Positions 1 to 8,897 of a stretch of DNA of 64,000 nucleotides are shown one piece after another (positions within the stretch are counted from its first letter, which is position 1; each line of letters opens with the position of its first letter). The notes beneath the pieces are model-generated. The model was not told the origin of the DNA, made no database searches, and saw only the letters and a list, made by a program, of their open reading frames with translations. This stretch comes from Silvibacterium bohemicum. Its GTDB lineage: Bacteria > Acidobacteriota > Terriglobia > Terriglobales > Acidobacteriaceae. The translations under genes and the position numbers were made by a program. The stretch spans positions 496,001 to 560,000 of the forward strand of contig NZ_LBHJ01000004.1 of assembly GCF_001006305.1 (NCBI RefSeq), given 5' to 3'.

Positions 1-159
1 AATGCTGGGATCGAAGCGGTCTTCGCTGTGAATGACCCGCGCAATCACCTCGAATTGATCGCTCGAATGAATGCCGGGAAGATAGATGCCGAAGCGAACG
101 CTGAACTGATTCGCTCCAGTAACGGCAGGAAAGGCACCCACTTCACTCAGATCGATCAT
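1..159 (-). CDS. 5' end of unidentified protein, truncated by window edge
   Basis: An open frame on the minus strand runs from ATG at 159 to the window edge without a stop, giving 53 residues. The start at 159 has a GAGG motif 8 nt upstream. An in-frame ATG at 186 is an alternative, but its purine stretch lies too close. The readable part contains FGIYLPGI followed by a beta-rich stretch with VIARVIHSEDRFDP. The 'GIYLPG...VRVIH..D.F' look is faintly reminiscent of the N-terminal beta domain of GlgE-type glucan enzymes, but this is not enough to name it. It is divergent from etfB and separated from it by about 170 nt, so it probably has its own promoter. The family is unassigned. Confidence 0.45.
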   Translation of the reverse strand, partial: MIDLSEVGAFPAVTGANQFSVRFGIYLPGIHSSDQFEVIARVIHSEDRFDPSI

Positions 160-328
160 GGGAAGGACCTCGGTACGCGGGAGCATACCTCAGTTTCCCG
201 AGATCCCTTGATGAATTTCGTGAAAAGCGCTGGATAACTGTTGCTCACGCTCCGCGCATCCCTGTCAAAGTTGTGCGGTGGCAGAGGTTACGGCTACCAT
301 CATCGGTGGATTGAACGGAGTGAAGGAA

Positions 329-1087
329 ATGCGGATGATGACCCTGATTCGCCAGGTCCTGGACGCCGAGCAGAGCGTGCGCACGCGGGATGGCGCAGTC
401 GATCTGGCGAACAGCAAGCTGGTGATGGACACCATGGATGAGTACGGCCTGGAGGAAGCGCTCCGCCTGCGCGAAGGTGGCATCGACGCCGAGGTGATCG
501 CTGTCGGCGTAGGCCCCGCGCGGCTTCGTGAGGCACTGCGAACCGCGCTGGCTATGGGAGCCGACCGCGCCGTTCATGTCGAGACGGAGATTGCACTCGA
601 TCCTATCGCCCTCAGCAAGGTCGTGGCCGAGATTGCCCGGCAGGAGCAGGCGGAGCTCATCCTTTGCGGAGGACAGCAGGCCGACTGGGATAGCCAGGCG
701 CTCGGCGCGGCCACGGCGGAGCGGCTGAATTGGCCGCAGGTGACGTGGACCAGCGCTCTCAGCCTGCAGGACAGCACGCTCACCGGAAAGCACGACGTCG
801 ACGAAGGCCGCGAGGAGTTTTCTGTTGCCTTGCCCGCTGTGATTACCACGCAGCAAGGTTTGAACGATCCCCGCTACCCCACGCTGCCGAACATCCTCAA
901 GGCCAAGAAAAAAGAATTACGCAGCGAAACGCTCGAGCAATTCCAGGTGCAACCGATGGTCAAGATCACGGGGGAAGAGATCCAGGTGAAAGAACGGCTG
1001 CGCAAAATATTGGATGGCAAAGACGCAGCAGCGGCGGCAACGGAACTTCTGCACCTGCTGCGTGACGAAGCCCGGGTGATTGCATGA
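329..1087 (+). CDS. etfB: Electron transfer flavoprotein beta subunit
   Basis: EtfB, about 252 residues, is the AMP-binding beta subunit of the heterodimeric electron transfer flavoprotein that takes electrons from acyl-CoA dehydrogenases. The frame is open further upstream (ATG at 278), but I place the start at 329. There [17 protein letters not shown] matches the usual EtfB N-terminus, and a GGAG motif sits 8 nt upstream. Visible family features are [11 protein letters not shown] near residue 38, the VIAVGVGP strand, [15 protein letters not shown], and the signature-like [19 protein letters not shown]. The stop overlaps the etfA start (ATGA), so the two subunits are translationally coupled. 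Identification is firm; the start is likely. Confidence 0.95.
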   Translation: MRMMTLIRQVLDAEQSVRTRDGAVDLANSKLVMDTMDEYGLEEALRLREGGIDAEVIAVGVGPARLREALRTALAMGADRAVHVETEIALDPIALSKVVAEIARQEQAELILCGGQQADWDSQALGAATAERLNWPQVTWTSALSLQDSTLTGKHDVDEGREEFSVALPAVITTQQGLNDPRYPTLPNILKAKKKELRSETLEQFQVQPMVKITGEEIQVKERLRKILDGKDAAAAATELLHLLRDEARVIA

Positions 1088-2034
1088 TCCTTATCGCCGC
1101 TGAACATGCAAATGGAAAATTAAGCCGCAGCACCTATGAGATAGTGACGTGCGCACGCGAACTCGGCCGCGAAGGGCCGATCGCAATTCTCATTCTCGGC
1201 AAGGATGTCGTGGGAGCAGCCGCCGAAGCCGCGCTCGTCGCGGATCAGGTGCTGGTTGCAGATCGAGCCCAGTTTGCCCAATACGACGCGGAGTTGTGGT
1301 CTGCCGCAGTCGCGCAGATAGCATCCGAAGGAGAGGCTCACACCGTCCTCATCGGAGGCAGCCGCAGCGGCCGCGAATATAGCCCCAGGGTTGCCGTCAG
1401 GCTCGACGCTGCGCTGCTCGAGGATGTCACTTCCCTTCGCTTCGCGAAGGATGCAGTCTCCGCCCAGCACTACACCTATCTTGCGCGCGTCACGGAGAAG
1501 ATCGAGACGCCGGCCAAGACCATCGTCGCGACGGTGAAGCCGGGATCCTTTGCTGCGGCGGCTCCGGGCAGCAACCATGCCGAGCAATTCGATGTGGACT
1601 TGAACCTGCCGGAGCGGCGCGTAAAAGTAATCGGAAGATCGCTGGAGAAGACCGCGCGTATTTCTCTGAGTGAAGCGGATATCGTCGTCGCCGGCGGCCG
1701 GGGCGTAGGAAGCGCCGACGGATTTACGAAACTGGTTGAGGGACTGGCCGATCAACTTGGCGCCGCGGTGGGCGCAACTCGCGCGATTGTCGACGCCGGA
1801 TGGCGGCCATACTCCGAGCAGGTAGGTCAGACCGGCAAGACAGTGCAGCCCAAGGCGTACATCGCCATTGGTATTTCCGGCGCGGTGCAGCATCTCTCCG
1901 GCATGAGCAAGAGCAAGATCATTGTCGCAATCAATAAGGATGGCGACGCTCCCATCTTCAAAGTGGCGGACTACGGCATCGTAGGCGATGTGCAGCAGAT
2001 TGTGCCGGCCCTGATCGACGGCCTGCGCAAGTAG
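1084..2034 (+). CDS. etfA: Electron transfer flavoprotein alpha subunit
   Basis: EtfA, 316 residues, is the FAD-binding alpha subunit and partner of the gene just upstream, sharing a 4-nt ATGA overlap. The C-terminal FAD domain is clear: [17 protein letters not shown], then [30 protein letters not shown] and [19 protein letters not shown], ending in the [16 protein letters not shown] helix typical of the family. The N-terminal half holds the shorter beta/alpha domain with [18 protein letters not shown]. Length is normal. The next gene on the same strand encodes a membrane Fe-S protein, so the ETF probably hands its electrons to that protein and on to the quinone pool. Confidence 0.95.
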   Translation: MILIAAEHANGKLSRSTYEIVTCARELGREGPIAILILGKDVVGAAAEAALVADQVLVADRAQFAQYDAELWSAAVAQIASEGEAHTVLIGGSRSGREYSPRVAVRLDAALLEDVTSLRFAKDAVSAQHYTYLARVTEKIETPAKTIVATVKPGSFAAAAPGSNHAEQFDVDLNLPERRVKVIGRSLEKTARISLSEADIVVAGGRGVGSADGFTKLVEGLADQLGAAVGATRAIVDAGWRPYSEQVGQTGKTVQPKAYIAIGISGAVQHLSGMSKSKIIVAINKDGDAPIFKVADYGIVGDVQQIVPALIDGLRK

Positions 2035-2069
2035 TGCTTCAGCTTAGATCGATTTAGAAACGCAGGTTC

Positions 2070-4571
2070 ATGCTTCCTCTCAGACAGAGATACGCGTTCC
2101 TCCTCTTTGCAGCGATCACGCTGGTTATCGGAGCACGCGGTTTCTACCGGCTCTACCTGCATATTCGCAGAGGGCGCGGCGACGCGGAAAGCCGCACCGA
2201 CCGCTTCCCTGCTCGCCTCTGGTATGCAATCGTCACCAGCCTAAGTCAGTCCCGCACCTTCCGCAAAAGGACAGCGGTCAGCTTCTTTCATTCATTCATC
2301 TTTTACGGATTCGTCTTCTATCTGCTGGTGAATCTCGCCGATGCGATCGAAGGCTTTGTACCATTCGCCATCTCATCAGCAACGACGCCGGGAGCAATCT
2401 ATAACTTCGTCGCCGATATCCTGAGCCTGCTCGTGCTCATCGGCGTGATCGCTCTCGTTGTTCGCCGCTTCCTGATCCCCGCACGGCACGATTTCCGTTT
2501 CAACGAAAAAACGCTCCTCCATCCAGACATCCAGCACGGCTACATCACGCGGGATTCGATCATCGTCTCGGCGTTCATCCTGTTTCACGTTGGCAGCCGC
2601 GCCATCGGAGCGGGAGCACGCATCGCTGCGGACGGTCCAGACCGGTGGCAGCCATTCGCCACGGCGCTCTCGCATCTCTTCGACGCGCAGAATGCCGAAG
2701 CCTGGCGAGTCTTCGGATACTGGGGCGCACTGGGCAGCGTTCTTGTCTTCCTCGCGTATTTTCCCTACACGAAACACGTTCATATCTTCATGGCCCCGGC
2801 AAATTATCTGCTGGCCCGCCGGCAGCCGAGCGGCGTGCTGCCTCTCGTAGAGATCAACCTTGAAGTAGAAGACCAGCAGATCGGTGCAAAGCGTTTGGAG
2901 GATCTCGCATGGCCTCGACTGCTCGATGCCTATGCGTGTATTCAATGCAATCGCTGCCAGGATGTGTGCCCGGCCACGGCCACCGGCAAATCGCTGAGCC
3001 CGGCTGCGCTTGAAATCAACAAGCGCATGGAGCTGAACCGGCTATCGAAACAATCGTCCGGCGCAGAAAGCCCGCAGCCACTACTCCAGTTCGCACTCAC
3101 TCCAGAAGCTGCCTGGGCCTGCACCACCTGTGGCGCCTGCATGGAAGTCTGTCCGGTGCAAGACGAGCAGATGCTGGACATCATCGACATCCGCCGCAAC
3201 CAGGTGATGATGGAAGGCGAGTTTCCTATGCAGCTGCAGAGCGCCTTTCGCGGCATGGAGCGCGCGAAAAATCCCTGGGGCATCAATCACGATCGGCGGA
3301 TGCAATGGGCTGAAGGGCTCGACGTCAAGACAACGGAGGAGAATCCTGCGCCCGACCTGCTCTACTGGGTCGGTTGCGCGGCAAGCTATGATCCGCAGGC
3401 ACAGAAGACGGCGCGAGCCTTCGTGCAACTGCTGAACCACGCGAAGGTGAACTACGCAGTGTTAGGCAAGAAAGAATGCTGCACCGGCGACAGCGCACGC
3501 CGCGCCGGCAACGAGCATCTCTATCGCGAGCTTGCCGACCAGAATGTGGCAACGCTCAATGCAGCGAGGCCCAAACTCATCGTAGCCAGCTGCCCGCACT
3601 GCATGAATGCGATCGGCAAAGAATACTCGCAGATCGGCGGCGATTACCCGGTCATGCACCACAGTGAATATTTGGCGTCTCTCGTCGCGAATGGTAAGTT
3701 AGCTTCCGATCCGCTGGACGCCAGCATTACGTACCACGATCCCTGCTACCTGGGCCGCCACAATGGCGTCTACGAAGCGCCGCGAAATCTGCTTCATGTC
3801 TTGAGCAATGACGTGAGAGAGCTTGATCGCAATCGCGAGAACTCCTTCTGCTGCGGCGCTGGTGGCGCACAGTTTTGGAAGGAAGAAGAAGCGGGCTCCG
3901 AGAGAATTTCCGAAAATCGTTTTCGCGAGGTCAAGCAGCGGTTGGCCGACGCCGGTCAGCAGAAGACGCTCGCCGTCGGATGCCCGTTCTGCAAGAGCAT
4001 GTTGAACAGCACGCCCGGCAAGGGCGATGCGGATGAGATCGTAGTAAAAGACATCGCAGAATTGCTGCTGGAAGGCGTGCAGAAGAAAGCCGGCATTGCT
4101 TCTGTCGCGCTCATTGAAGCTGCACCGTCATCCGCGAACATAGATGTTGAAACCGCACCGGCGATCCTTCAAGAAGAGCCCGTAGTCGCAGAGCAATCAG
4201 CGGCCAATCCAATTGCAGCAAATGAAATTCCGCTGCCGGCAGAAACAGTACAGCGCAAAAAATGGCAGCCGAACGCACGCACGACTGCGCCAACTCAAGT
4301 AGAGCCAGCAGCAAAAACTGAAGCCCAAGCGCCTCCAGCAGGAGCTCTCACGCCGAGCACTGCTTCAGCACCGCCTCCATTACTAGCACGGAAGAAGTGG
4401 ACACCCAAAGCTTCTGCAACCAGCCCAGAGAACGGTCCCACAACACCTATCGCCGATGCAGCTTCGCTCGAAAACAAAGCGGATGAAGGAGCGAAGGCGG
4501 AACCGGAACCATCGACTCAGCCGCCCGAGCGAAAGAAGTGGCAGCCTAAGTCAAAAAATCCGCAGGCCTAA
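2070..4571 (+). CDS. Membrane Fe-S / CCG-domain oxidoreductase, probable ETF:quinone reductase
   Basis: This 833-residue protein combines several hydrophobic N-terminal segments (about residues 10-235, nitrate-reductase-gamma/HdrE-like) with two 4Fe-4S clusters. The cluster cysteines are at 290, 293, 296, 300 and at 351, 354, 357, 361. Two cysteine-rich CCG domains follow (Cys470-471 with 508/511; Cys559, 594-595 with 638/641), as in HdrB/GlpC. Such DUF224-type proteins next to etfBA are proposed ETF:(mena)quinone oxidoreductases in other bacteria, and the gene follows etfA by 35 nt, so I infer that role. The last 160 residues form a Pro/Ala-rich, probably disordered tail. It carries the motif RKKW three times (residues 729, 774 and 821), each followed by x-P-[NK], which is not part of the catalytic family. 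Confidence 0.88.
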   Translation: MLPLRQRYAFLLFAAITLVIGARGFYRLYLHIRRGRGDAESRTDRFPARLWYAIVTSLSQSRTFRKRTAVSFFHSFIFYGFVFYLLVNLADAIEGFVPFAISSATTPGAIYNFVADILSLLVLIGVIALVVRRFLIPARHDFRFNEKTLLHPDIQHGYITRDSIIVSAFILFHVGSRAIGAGARIAADGPDRWQPFATALSHLFDAQNAEAWRVFGYWGALGSVLVFLAYFPYTKHVHIFMAPANYLLARRQPSGVLPLVEINLEVEDQQIGAKRLEDLAWPRLLDAYACIQCNRCQDVCPATATGKSLSPAALEINKRMELNRLSKQSSGAESPQPLLQFALTPEAAWACTTCGACMEVCPVQDEQMLDIIDIRRNQVMMEGEFPMQLQSAFRGMERAKNPWGINHDRRMQWAEGLDVKTTEENPAPDLLYWVGCAASYDPQAQKTARAFVQLLNHAKVNYAVLGKKECCTGDSARRAGNEHLYRELADQNVATLNAARPKLIVASCPHCMNAIGKEYSQIGGDYPVMHHSEYLASLVANGKLASDPLDASITYHDPCYLGRHNGVYEAPRNLLHVLSNDVRELDRNRENSFCCGAGGAQFWKEEEAGSERISENRFREVKQRLADAGQQKTLAVGCPFCKSMLNSTPGKGDADEIVVKDIAELLLEGVQKKAGIASVALIEAAPSSANIDVETAPAILQEEPVVAEQSAANPIAANEIPLPAETVQRKKWQPNARTTAPTQVEPAAKTEAQAPPAGALTPSTASAPPPLLARKKWTPKASATSPENGPTTPIADAASLENKADEGAKAEPEPSTQPPERKKWQPKSKNPQA

Positions 4572-4628
4572 ATCTCAGGCCCAGATCAAGGCCTGATGGC
4601 CGCCGCGCTCCATTCGAATCGCAGACAA

Positions 4629-5168
4629 CTAACGAGGGGGCGCCGAGTACCCGCGCTGCGCAAGTTGCTTACCCATCTCGGCGTACATCGTCTGATCTGT
4701 TGGTTGCCAGGTGCCCAACCCGTCGACATAGCGGTTGTACATGCAGAACGCCGCTGCAATCAGGACCGTATCGTGAATCTCAAGATCGGTTGCTCCCTGG
4801 CTGCGCGCCTCGGCAATGTCTGCCGGTGTCACTTGCTTTCCGTCGATCTGCACCTTGCCGGCAATCGCCAGCAGAGCCTTCAGCTTCGGAGTAATCGGCG
4901 CACGCTGAAAATCCGCAGTCACTTGTTTGACCACGGCGTCTCCACCCAGATGAGCGGCTGCAGCCGCGCCGTGACTGGTCTGGCAAAAATAGCAATCGTT
5001 CTTTGAGGAGACATAGGTCGCGATCAGCTCGCGCTCGCCCCCACTCAGACTGCCCGGCTGGTGAAGCAGGATGTCAGCCAACTCCCGCATCGGTTTTGCT
5101 GTCTCCGGACGAAACGCGAAGCCTCCGGTAATGCCCGGCAGTCCTTCAGGAAGCGCGATGTGTGCCAT
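4629..5168 (-). CDS. AhpD-like / carboxymuconolactone decarboxylase family protein
   Basis: A 179-residue all-helical protein of the AhpD/CMD superfamily. The redox motif is present as NDCYFCQTSHG (CxxC followed by xxxH), the arrangement used by alkylhydroperoxidase-type disulfide enzymes. A second family landmark is the MYNRYVDGLGTW stretch near the C-terminus. The start at 5168 has a GAGGAG ribosome-binding site 7 nt upstream. It lies 24 nt downstream of a close homologue on the same strand (5193-5765), so the pair is a tandem duplication and probably one transcript. Peroxidase activity is inferred from the CxxC motif only; the substrate is unknown. Confidence 0.85.
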   Translation of the reverse strand: MAHIALPEGLPGITGGFAFRPETAKPMRELADILLHQPGSLSGGERELIATYVSSKNDCYFCQTSHGAAAAAHLGGDAVVKQVTADFQRAPITPKLKALLAIAGKVQIDGKQVTPADIAEARSQGATDLEIHDTVLIAAAFCMYNRYVDGLGTWQPTDQTMYAEMGKQLAQRGYSAPPR

Positions 5169-5192
5169 GATTTCTCCTCAAGGTAGTTTGTT

Positions 5193-5765
5193 CTAGCGCG
5201 CCAACGCTTCCGTGGGCAGATACGTTTTGCTCACGCTGATATACCCGTCGCGGGCCACCTGCTTGCCGCGCTCGCGATAGAGTGCTTCGTCCTGCGGCTG
5301 TGTTGTCCCCAGGCCGTCGACATAGCGGTTGTACATGCAGAATGCCGCTGCAATCAGCACGGTATCGTGAATCTCCCGGTCGGTTGCTCCTACGCTGCGT
5401 GCGTCTGCGATATCTTCCGCAGTCACGTTTTTGCCGCCGCGCTGCACCTTGCCCGCGATCACCAGGAGTGTCTTCAGTTTTTCTGAGATAGCGGCGTAAT
5501 GAAAGTCGGCCTTCACCTGCTTGACCAGGTCTTCATCCCCATTGAGATGAGCCGCCGCAATCGCGCCGTGCGCGCTCTGGCAGTAGTGGCAATCGTTCAG
5601 ATAGGAGACATAGGTCGCGATCAACTCGCGCTCGGCGGGCGTGAGCGTGCTCGGACCAAGGAGCAATATCTCTACGAGCTCGTTGAGCGGCTTTGCTGTT
5701 TCCGGGCGAAAAGCCATGGCTCCACGGATTCCGGGCAGCCCCTCTGGCAATGCAATATGTGGCAT
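5193..5765 (-). CDS. AhpD-like / carboxymuconolactone decarboxylase family protein (paralogue)
   Basis: A 190-residue paralogue of the neighbouring gene and the first of the two to be transcribed. The redox site reads NDCHYCQSAHG, keeping both cysteines and the histidine. The C-terminal MYNRYVDGLGT block is identical in character to the neighbour. It differs by a longer C-terminal tail (KTYLPTEALAR). The start at 5765 has AAAGGAAA about 9 nt upstream. Both copies begin with nearly the same residues (M-[PA]-HIALPEGLPGI), which shows the duplication is recent enough to align end to end. Role inferred: peroxide or organic hydroperoxide reduction. Confidence 0.85.
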   Translation of the reverse strand: MPHIALPEGLPGIRGAMAFRPETAKPLNELVEILLLGPSTLTPAERELIATYVSYLNDCHYCQSAHGAIAAAHLNGDEDLVKQVKADFHYAAISEKLKTLLVIAGKVQRGGKNVTAEDIADARSVGATDREIHDTVLIAAAFCMYNRYVDGLGTTQPQDEALYRERGKQVARDGYISVSKTYLPTEALAR

Positions 5766-5951
5766 AGACTTGTTTCCTTTCAGGAGTGTGAGGACCTGGC
5801 CGACAACCCGCCCGGTTTTCGGTTATTGATAAGTTCCATCGAAGGCGAAATCAGAAGAGCATCCTACGCGAGAGCCGTGGGGGCGGGCATCCACCGTAAG
5901 GTTGAGACCGCCGCCCCGAACCGCAAACTGGATTGAGATCTATTCCGCAAT

Positions 5952-5981
5952 GGAAAAAGCCGCCAGAAAATCTGGCGGCTT
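5952..5981 (-). terminator. Intrinsic terminator after the bicupin gene
   Basis: On the minus strand an 11-bp perfect stem (AAGCCGCCAGA / TCTGGCGGCTT) with a 3-nt loop runs straight into a run of T residues. It lies about 65 nt past the stop of the oxalate-decarboxylase-like gene, the expected place for a Rho-independent terminator. Confidence 0.85.
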
Positions 5982-6046
5982 CGTCCAAAAAGAACATACG
6001 TCGTAATAAGGAAAACGTACAACAAACGCACTCGCACTCCCAAAAG

Positions 6047-7303
6047 CTATTCGGGTGTGATGACCACTTCCTTTTTGCTGATCTTGCGAAGGAAGTCTTC
6101 GCCTGTTCCCAGATGCTCATCGACCAGACGCGACGGGGTATGAGCCAGCCATTCGCCGAGCGAGATGTCCTGATAATCCGGTGTGGGGAAAACCTCGAGG
6201 AAGACCAGATCGGTGTCGCCGATGTTTTCGATGAAGTGCGGCTTCGATTGCTCGATGTAGCCCACATCGCCGGGATGGAAATCCATCGTGCGTGCATGAC
6301 CGCCCGCGGCGAAGACCGTCATACGCGCGGTCCCCTTCACGTAATACTGCCATTCGTCGTCATTCGGGTGCCAGTGCAGCTCGCGCAAGCCGCCCGGCTT
6401 GAGCGTCACGATGGCCGCCGCGATGTTGGTAGCGGGAAAGTTAGATTGATCGATGATCTTCACGCTTCCGCCCGCGGTCACCTTGGTCGGCTTCATCTTG
6501 TCGGTAAAGAAAGCAAAGCTGTCGGGAACCGGGCCGGTCGCGGCATAGACCTCTTTCTTCTCCTCCTCGAGCGGCCGCGGCAGGTCGCGCTGGAAGATGA
6601 AGAGCTCCCGGGACGGAACATTCGCGAACGTCGATTCGGGAGTGTCGAAATTCTTGGCAAGCACTTCCTTCGGAGTATGGTGCAGCCAGTCAGTCAGTAG
6701 AAAGGTTTCAAATTCGTTGAAATTGCCGTCGTTGAAGACCAGCAGGAACTGGCATCCGTCAGGGCCCAACCCCTGAATCGAGTGTGGAACGCCGCCGGGG
6801 AAGATCCATAAATCACCTTCGTGGACATCCTCGACGAAACCTCGGCCTTTCGCGTCAACGGCCGTGATGCGGGCGCTTCCGGCGGTCATAAACGCCCACT
6901 CGGCGCCTACGTGCCAGTGCAGTTCGCGGATGCCGCCGCTCACCAGCCGCATCTCCACGCCGGCCATCTTCTTCGATATAGGCATGTCGCGCACCGTCAC
7001 CTGGCGTGTCCAACCGCCCGCTTCGACTCGCTTATGGGCATAGCTGAACGGGTACTTGAACGGCGGCTGCCCCCCCGCATCGGTAGTCGGCGGCCAAACG
7101 GAGTCGGGCTCGGCGCTGTCCAGGACGGAATTCTTAGGCCCCGGCTGCTGCTCATTGACACCGGTATGGGTGTCTTTGCTTTTATCCATCGTCTGCTGCG
7201 CCGCCGCCACCACCGGCAAAGAAGCTGCTGCGGCCAACACCGCTGAGCTCCTTCCCAGAAATGTCCGTCTGCTCAACCCGTCCTTGCTGTCTTGCTCTGC
7301 CAT
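6047..7303 (-). CDS. oxdC: Tat-exported bicupin, oxalate decarboxylase family
   Basis: A 418-residue bicupin. A twin-arginine signal (SRRTFLG at residues 11-17, then an Ala-rich hydrophobic stretch) predicts export of a folded, metal-loaded protein. Cupin 1 has metal ligands H129, H131, E135 and H174; cupin 2 has H310, H312, E317 and H356. This matches the two Mn sites of oxalate decarboxylase (oxalate to formate and CO2). The active-site lid of characterised OxdC enzymes is SENST; here the aligned segment (residues 196-200) reads NEFET, keeping the glutamate. The start at 7303 follows a GGAGGAAG site. Decarboxylation is likely; oxidase activity or another acid substrate is possible because of the lid change. 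Confidence 0.85.
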   Translation of the reverse strand: MAEQDSKDGLSRRTFLGRSSAVLAAAASLPVVAAAQQTMDKSKDTHTGVNEQQPGPKNSVLDSAEPDSVWPPTTDAGGQPPFKYPFSYAHKRVEAGGWTRQVTVRDMPISKKMAGVEMRLVSGGIRELHWHVGAEWAFMTAGSARITAVDAKGRGFVEDVHEGDLWIFPGGVPHSIQGLGPDGCQFLLVFNDGNFNEFETFLLTDWLHHTPKEVLAKNFDTPESTFANVPSRELFIFQRDLPRPLEEEKKEVYAATGPVPDSFAFFTDKMKPTKVTAGGSVKIIDQSNFPATNIAAAIVTLKPGGLRELHWHPNDDEWQYYVKGTARMTVFAAGGHARTMDFHPGDVGYIEQSKPHFIENIGDTDLVFLEVFPTPDYQDISLGEWLAHTPSRLVDEHLGTGEDFLRKISKKEVVITPE

Positions 7304-7643
7304 GCTGCTTCCTCCGATTGCGCCTTCATCTTTGTGTACATTGCTGTTGTTCGGGGGCCTTCCATACTCGGAGCGCGGTCTCCCAGCGGCCGCCGAACGT
7401 AGAGAATATATCGGCGGCTATTGCTGCCTTTCTATCCCGTAAGGCGGGAAGAGGGCATTAACTTCCGCTACATCAACAGACGGGGCTGGGTTCGTTCAAA
7501 GCTACTGGCTAAATCTTCGGGGGCGCAAAGAATTTCTGGCCGGGAGGAGCACACCGGAGTCGAGCCGCGGATATTGGCAGATACCTCCGAGCCTTTGTGC
7601 TTTCCTTATCGCCGCATTTTTGCAAGCGAACGGCGCCCCTTCC
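7304..7643. other. 340-nt intergenic region, no gene seen
   Basis: This stretch lies between the stop of the VKOR gene and the start of the bicupin gene, both on the minus strand. It holds the bicupin ribosome-binding site at its left end and presumably that gene's promoter. I see no convincing coding frame, tRNA, or paired promoter hexamers. Confidence 0.5.
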
Positions 7644-8048
7644 TCAGACCGTAGTTCGAGAACCGCCCATAAACATCCAAGCCAGCGAACAAAGCGTAAT
7701 GAGGGCGATAATTCCTTGCGAGATGACGCAGTAGAGGCACCAGACCTCGAGCTTGTGAGCCTCAATATTGCTCAGGTAGAGCGCGAATCCCAGACCTGCG
7801 AGCGCGCCCAGAAGCACCACCCCGCGACGCCTTGCTAGAGCCAATATTCCCAGGGCAACATATCCGGCGATGCCGATCGCGGCGACCGGGATATGCTTGA
7901 TCTCCGCGTAGCGGCTATGATTCACGATCCCGCAATCCCAGTGCGCATTGATATCGCAGGGCTGCACATCATACGAGTAGTGAACATGCAGCGCGAGACT
8001 GGAAACAATTACTCCGGCCAAGGCGAGAAAAAACACCAAAAATCGCAT
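7644..8048 (-). CDS. Vitamin K epoxide reductase (VKOR) family disulfide oxidase
   Basis: A 134-residue, four-helix membrane protein of the VKOR family, which reoxidises DsbA-like partners and passes electrons to quinone. The active-site pair is WCLYC (C104/C107) and the loop pair is C31/C39 (QPCDINAHWDCG), both required for the electron relay. I place the start at 8048 (MRFLVFF), which has a GGAGAAGG site, rather than the upstream ATG at 8123 that would add a non-membrane extension. The divergent neighbour encodes a DsbA-like thioredoxin, so the two make a complete periplasmic disulfide-forming system. There is no DsbB in the window. Confidence 0.9.
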   Translation of the reverse strand: MRFLVFFLALAGVIVSSLALHVHYSYDVQPCDINAHWDCGIVNHSRYAEIKHIPVAAIGIAGYVALGILALARRRGVVLLGALAGLGFALYLSNIEAHKLEVWCLYCVISQGIIALITLCSLAWMFMGGSRTTV

Positions 8049-8145
8049 CAGGTTGACCTTCTCCTTCGTGCTTCGTCGATATTCTTTTGACGTCGCGGGC
8101 TGGCTCGCGAGACAACCCACCAAAGAGATAAGATTAAATCACCGT

Positions 8146-8763
8146 ATGCTACGCAATGTTGCCATTCTCCTTACCGGTGCTGTTCTCGCGCTGAGCAGCC
8201 AATTGAGCCACGCCCAGCAGGATATGTCTCCCCTGAAGCCGTCCCCGGGCTCTCATGTTTCGCTGTTCGAATTTGCCGATCTGGAGTGCCCCATGTGTGC
8301 GCGGCAGAACCCCGTCCTCAAGGATGCGTCTGCCAAGTACCACGTACCGTGGATACGCCATGACTTCCCGCTGCAGATGCACGTGTGGAGCTTCCAGGCC
8401 GCCGTCAACGCCCGCTGGTTCGACACCCAGCCCAAGAAGCTTGGCAACGATTACCGGGATGCAGTCTTCGCCAGCCAGTCCAGCATCGAGACTAAGGACG
8501 ATCTCCGCTCGTTTACGGATAAGTTCGCGCAGCAGCACGGAGTGGCATTGCCCTTCGTCCTCGATCCCCAGGGCAAGCTGGAGGCGGAAGTGAAGGCCGA
8601 CTATGCGCTGGGAGTGCGTCTTGGCGTGCATCAGACCCCGACCGTCTGGATCGTGACCGACCGCAGCGGCGGAGCTGCGCCTTATACCGAGGTTACAGAT
8701 TTCAACAAGCTCTACACCGCGCTCGATCAAGCTGTGGCCCAAACCGGCCACGGCAAGAAGTAA
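8146..8763 (+). CDS. DsbA-like secreted thioredoxin-fold protein
   Basis: A 205-residue protein with an N-terminal signal peptide (MLRNVAILLTGAVLALSS, cleavage probably after SHA) and a thioredoxin fold. The redox motif is CPMC (C48-C51) in FADLECPMCARQ, and the cis-proline loop is HQTPTVWIV. These features match DsbA/thioredoxin_4 oxidoreductases that introduce disulfides in exported proteins. The start chosen is ATG 8146; the frame is open upstream, but those residues precede the signal peptide and overlap the VKOR promoter region. Only 97 nt separate it from the divergent VKOR gene, which suggests shared control and direct partnership. Confidence 0.88.
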   Translation: MLRNVAILLTGAVLALSSQLSHAQQDMSPLKPSPGSHVSLFEFADLECPMCARQNPVLKDASAKYHVPWIRHDFPLQMHVWSFQAAVNARWFDTQPKKLGNDYRDAVFASQSSIETKDDLRSFTDKFAQQHGVALPFVLDPQGKLEAEVKADYALGVRLGVHQTPTVWIVTDRSGGAAPYTEVTDFNKLYTALDQAVAQTGHGKK

Positions 8764-8774
8764 GAGACCAGGAA

Positions 8775-8824
8775 GCCGCCGCTCCGGCGGCGGATGGGTG
8801 CATTCCTCTCCAGGCAATGCACCC
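8775..8824 (+). terminator. Double hairpin after the DsbA-like gene
   Basis: Two consecutive stems follow the stop codon: a GC-only 7-bp stem at 8775-8791 and a 9-bp stem (GGGTGCATT / AATGCACCC) at 8796-8824. No T-run follows, so this may be an mRNA 3' stabiliser rather than a true intrinsic terminator. Confidence 0.4.
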
Positions 8825-8897
8825 GCTTGAAATTCGCCTCACAAGAAGACCTTCCGTAACGGGGCTCGGTTAGACTTGGGCTTCACGGGAGATTCTC

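Noticed and set aside
28-237. A 69-codon plus-strand frame at the left edge
   Set aside because: Opposite to the minus-strand gene that runs off the edge, which has the better residue pattern and a ribosome-binding site.
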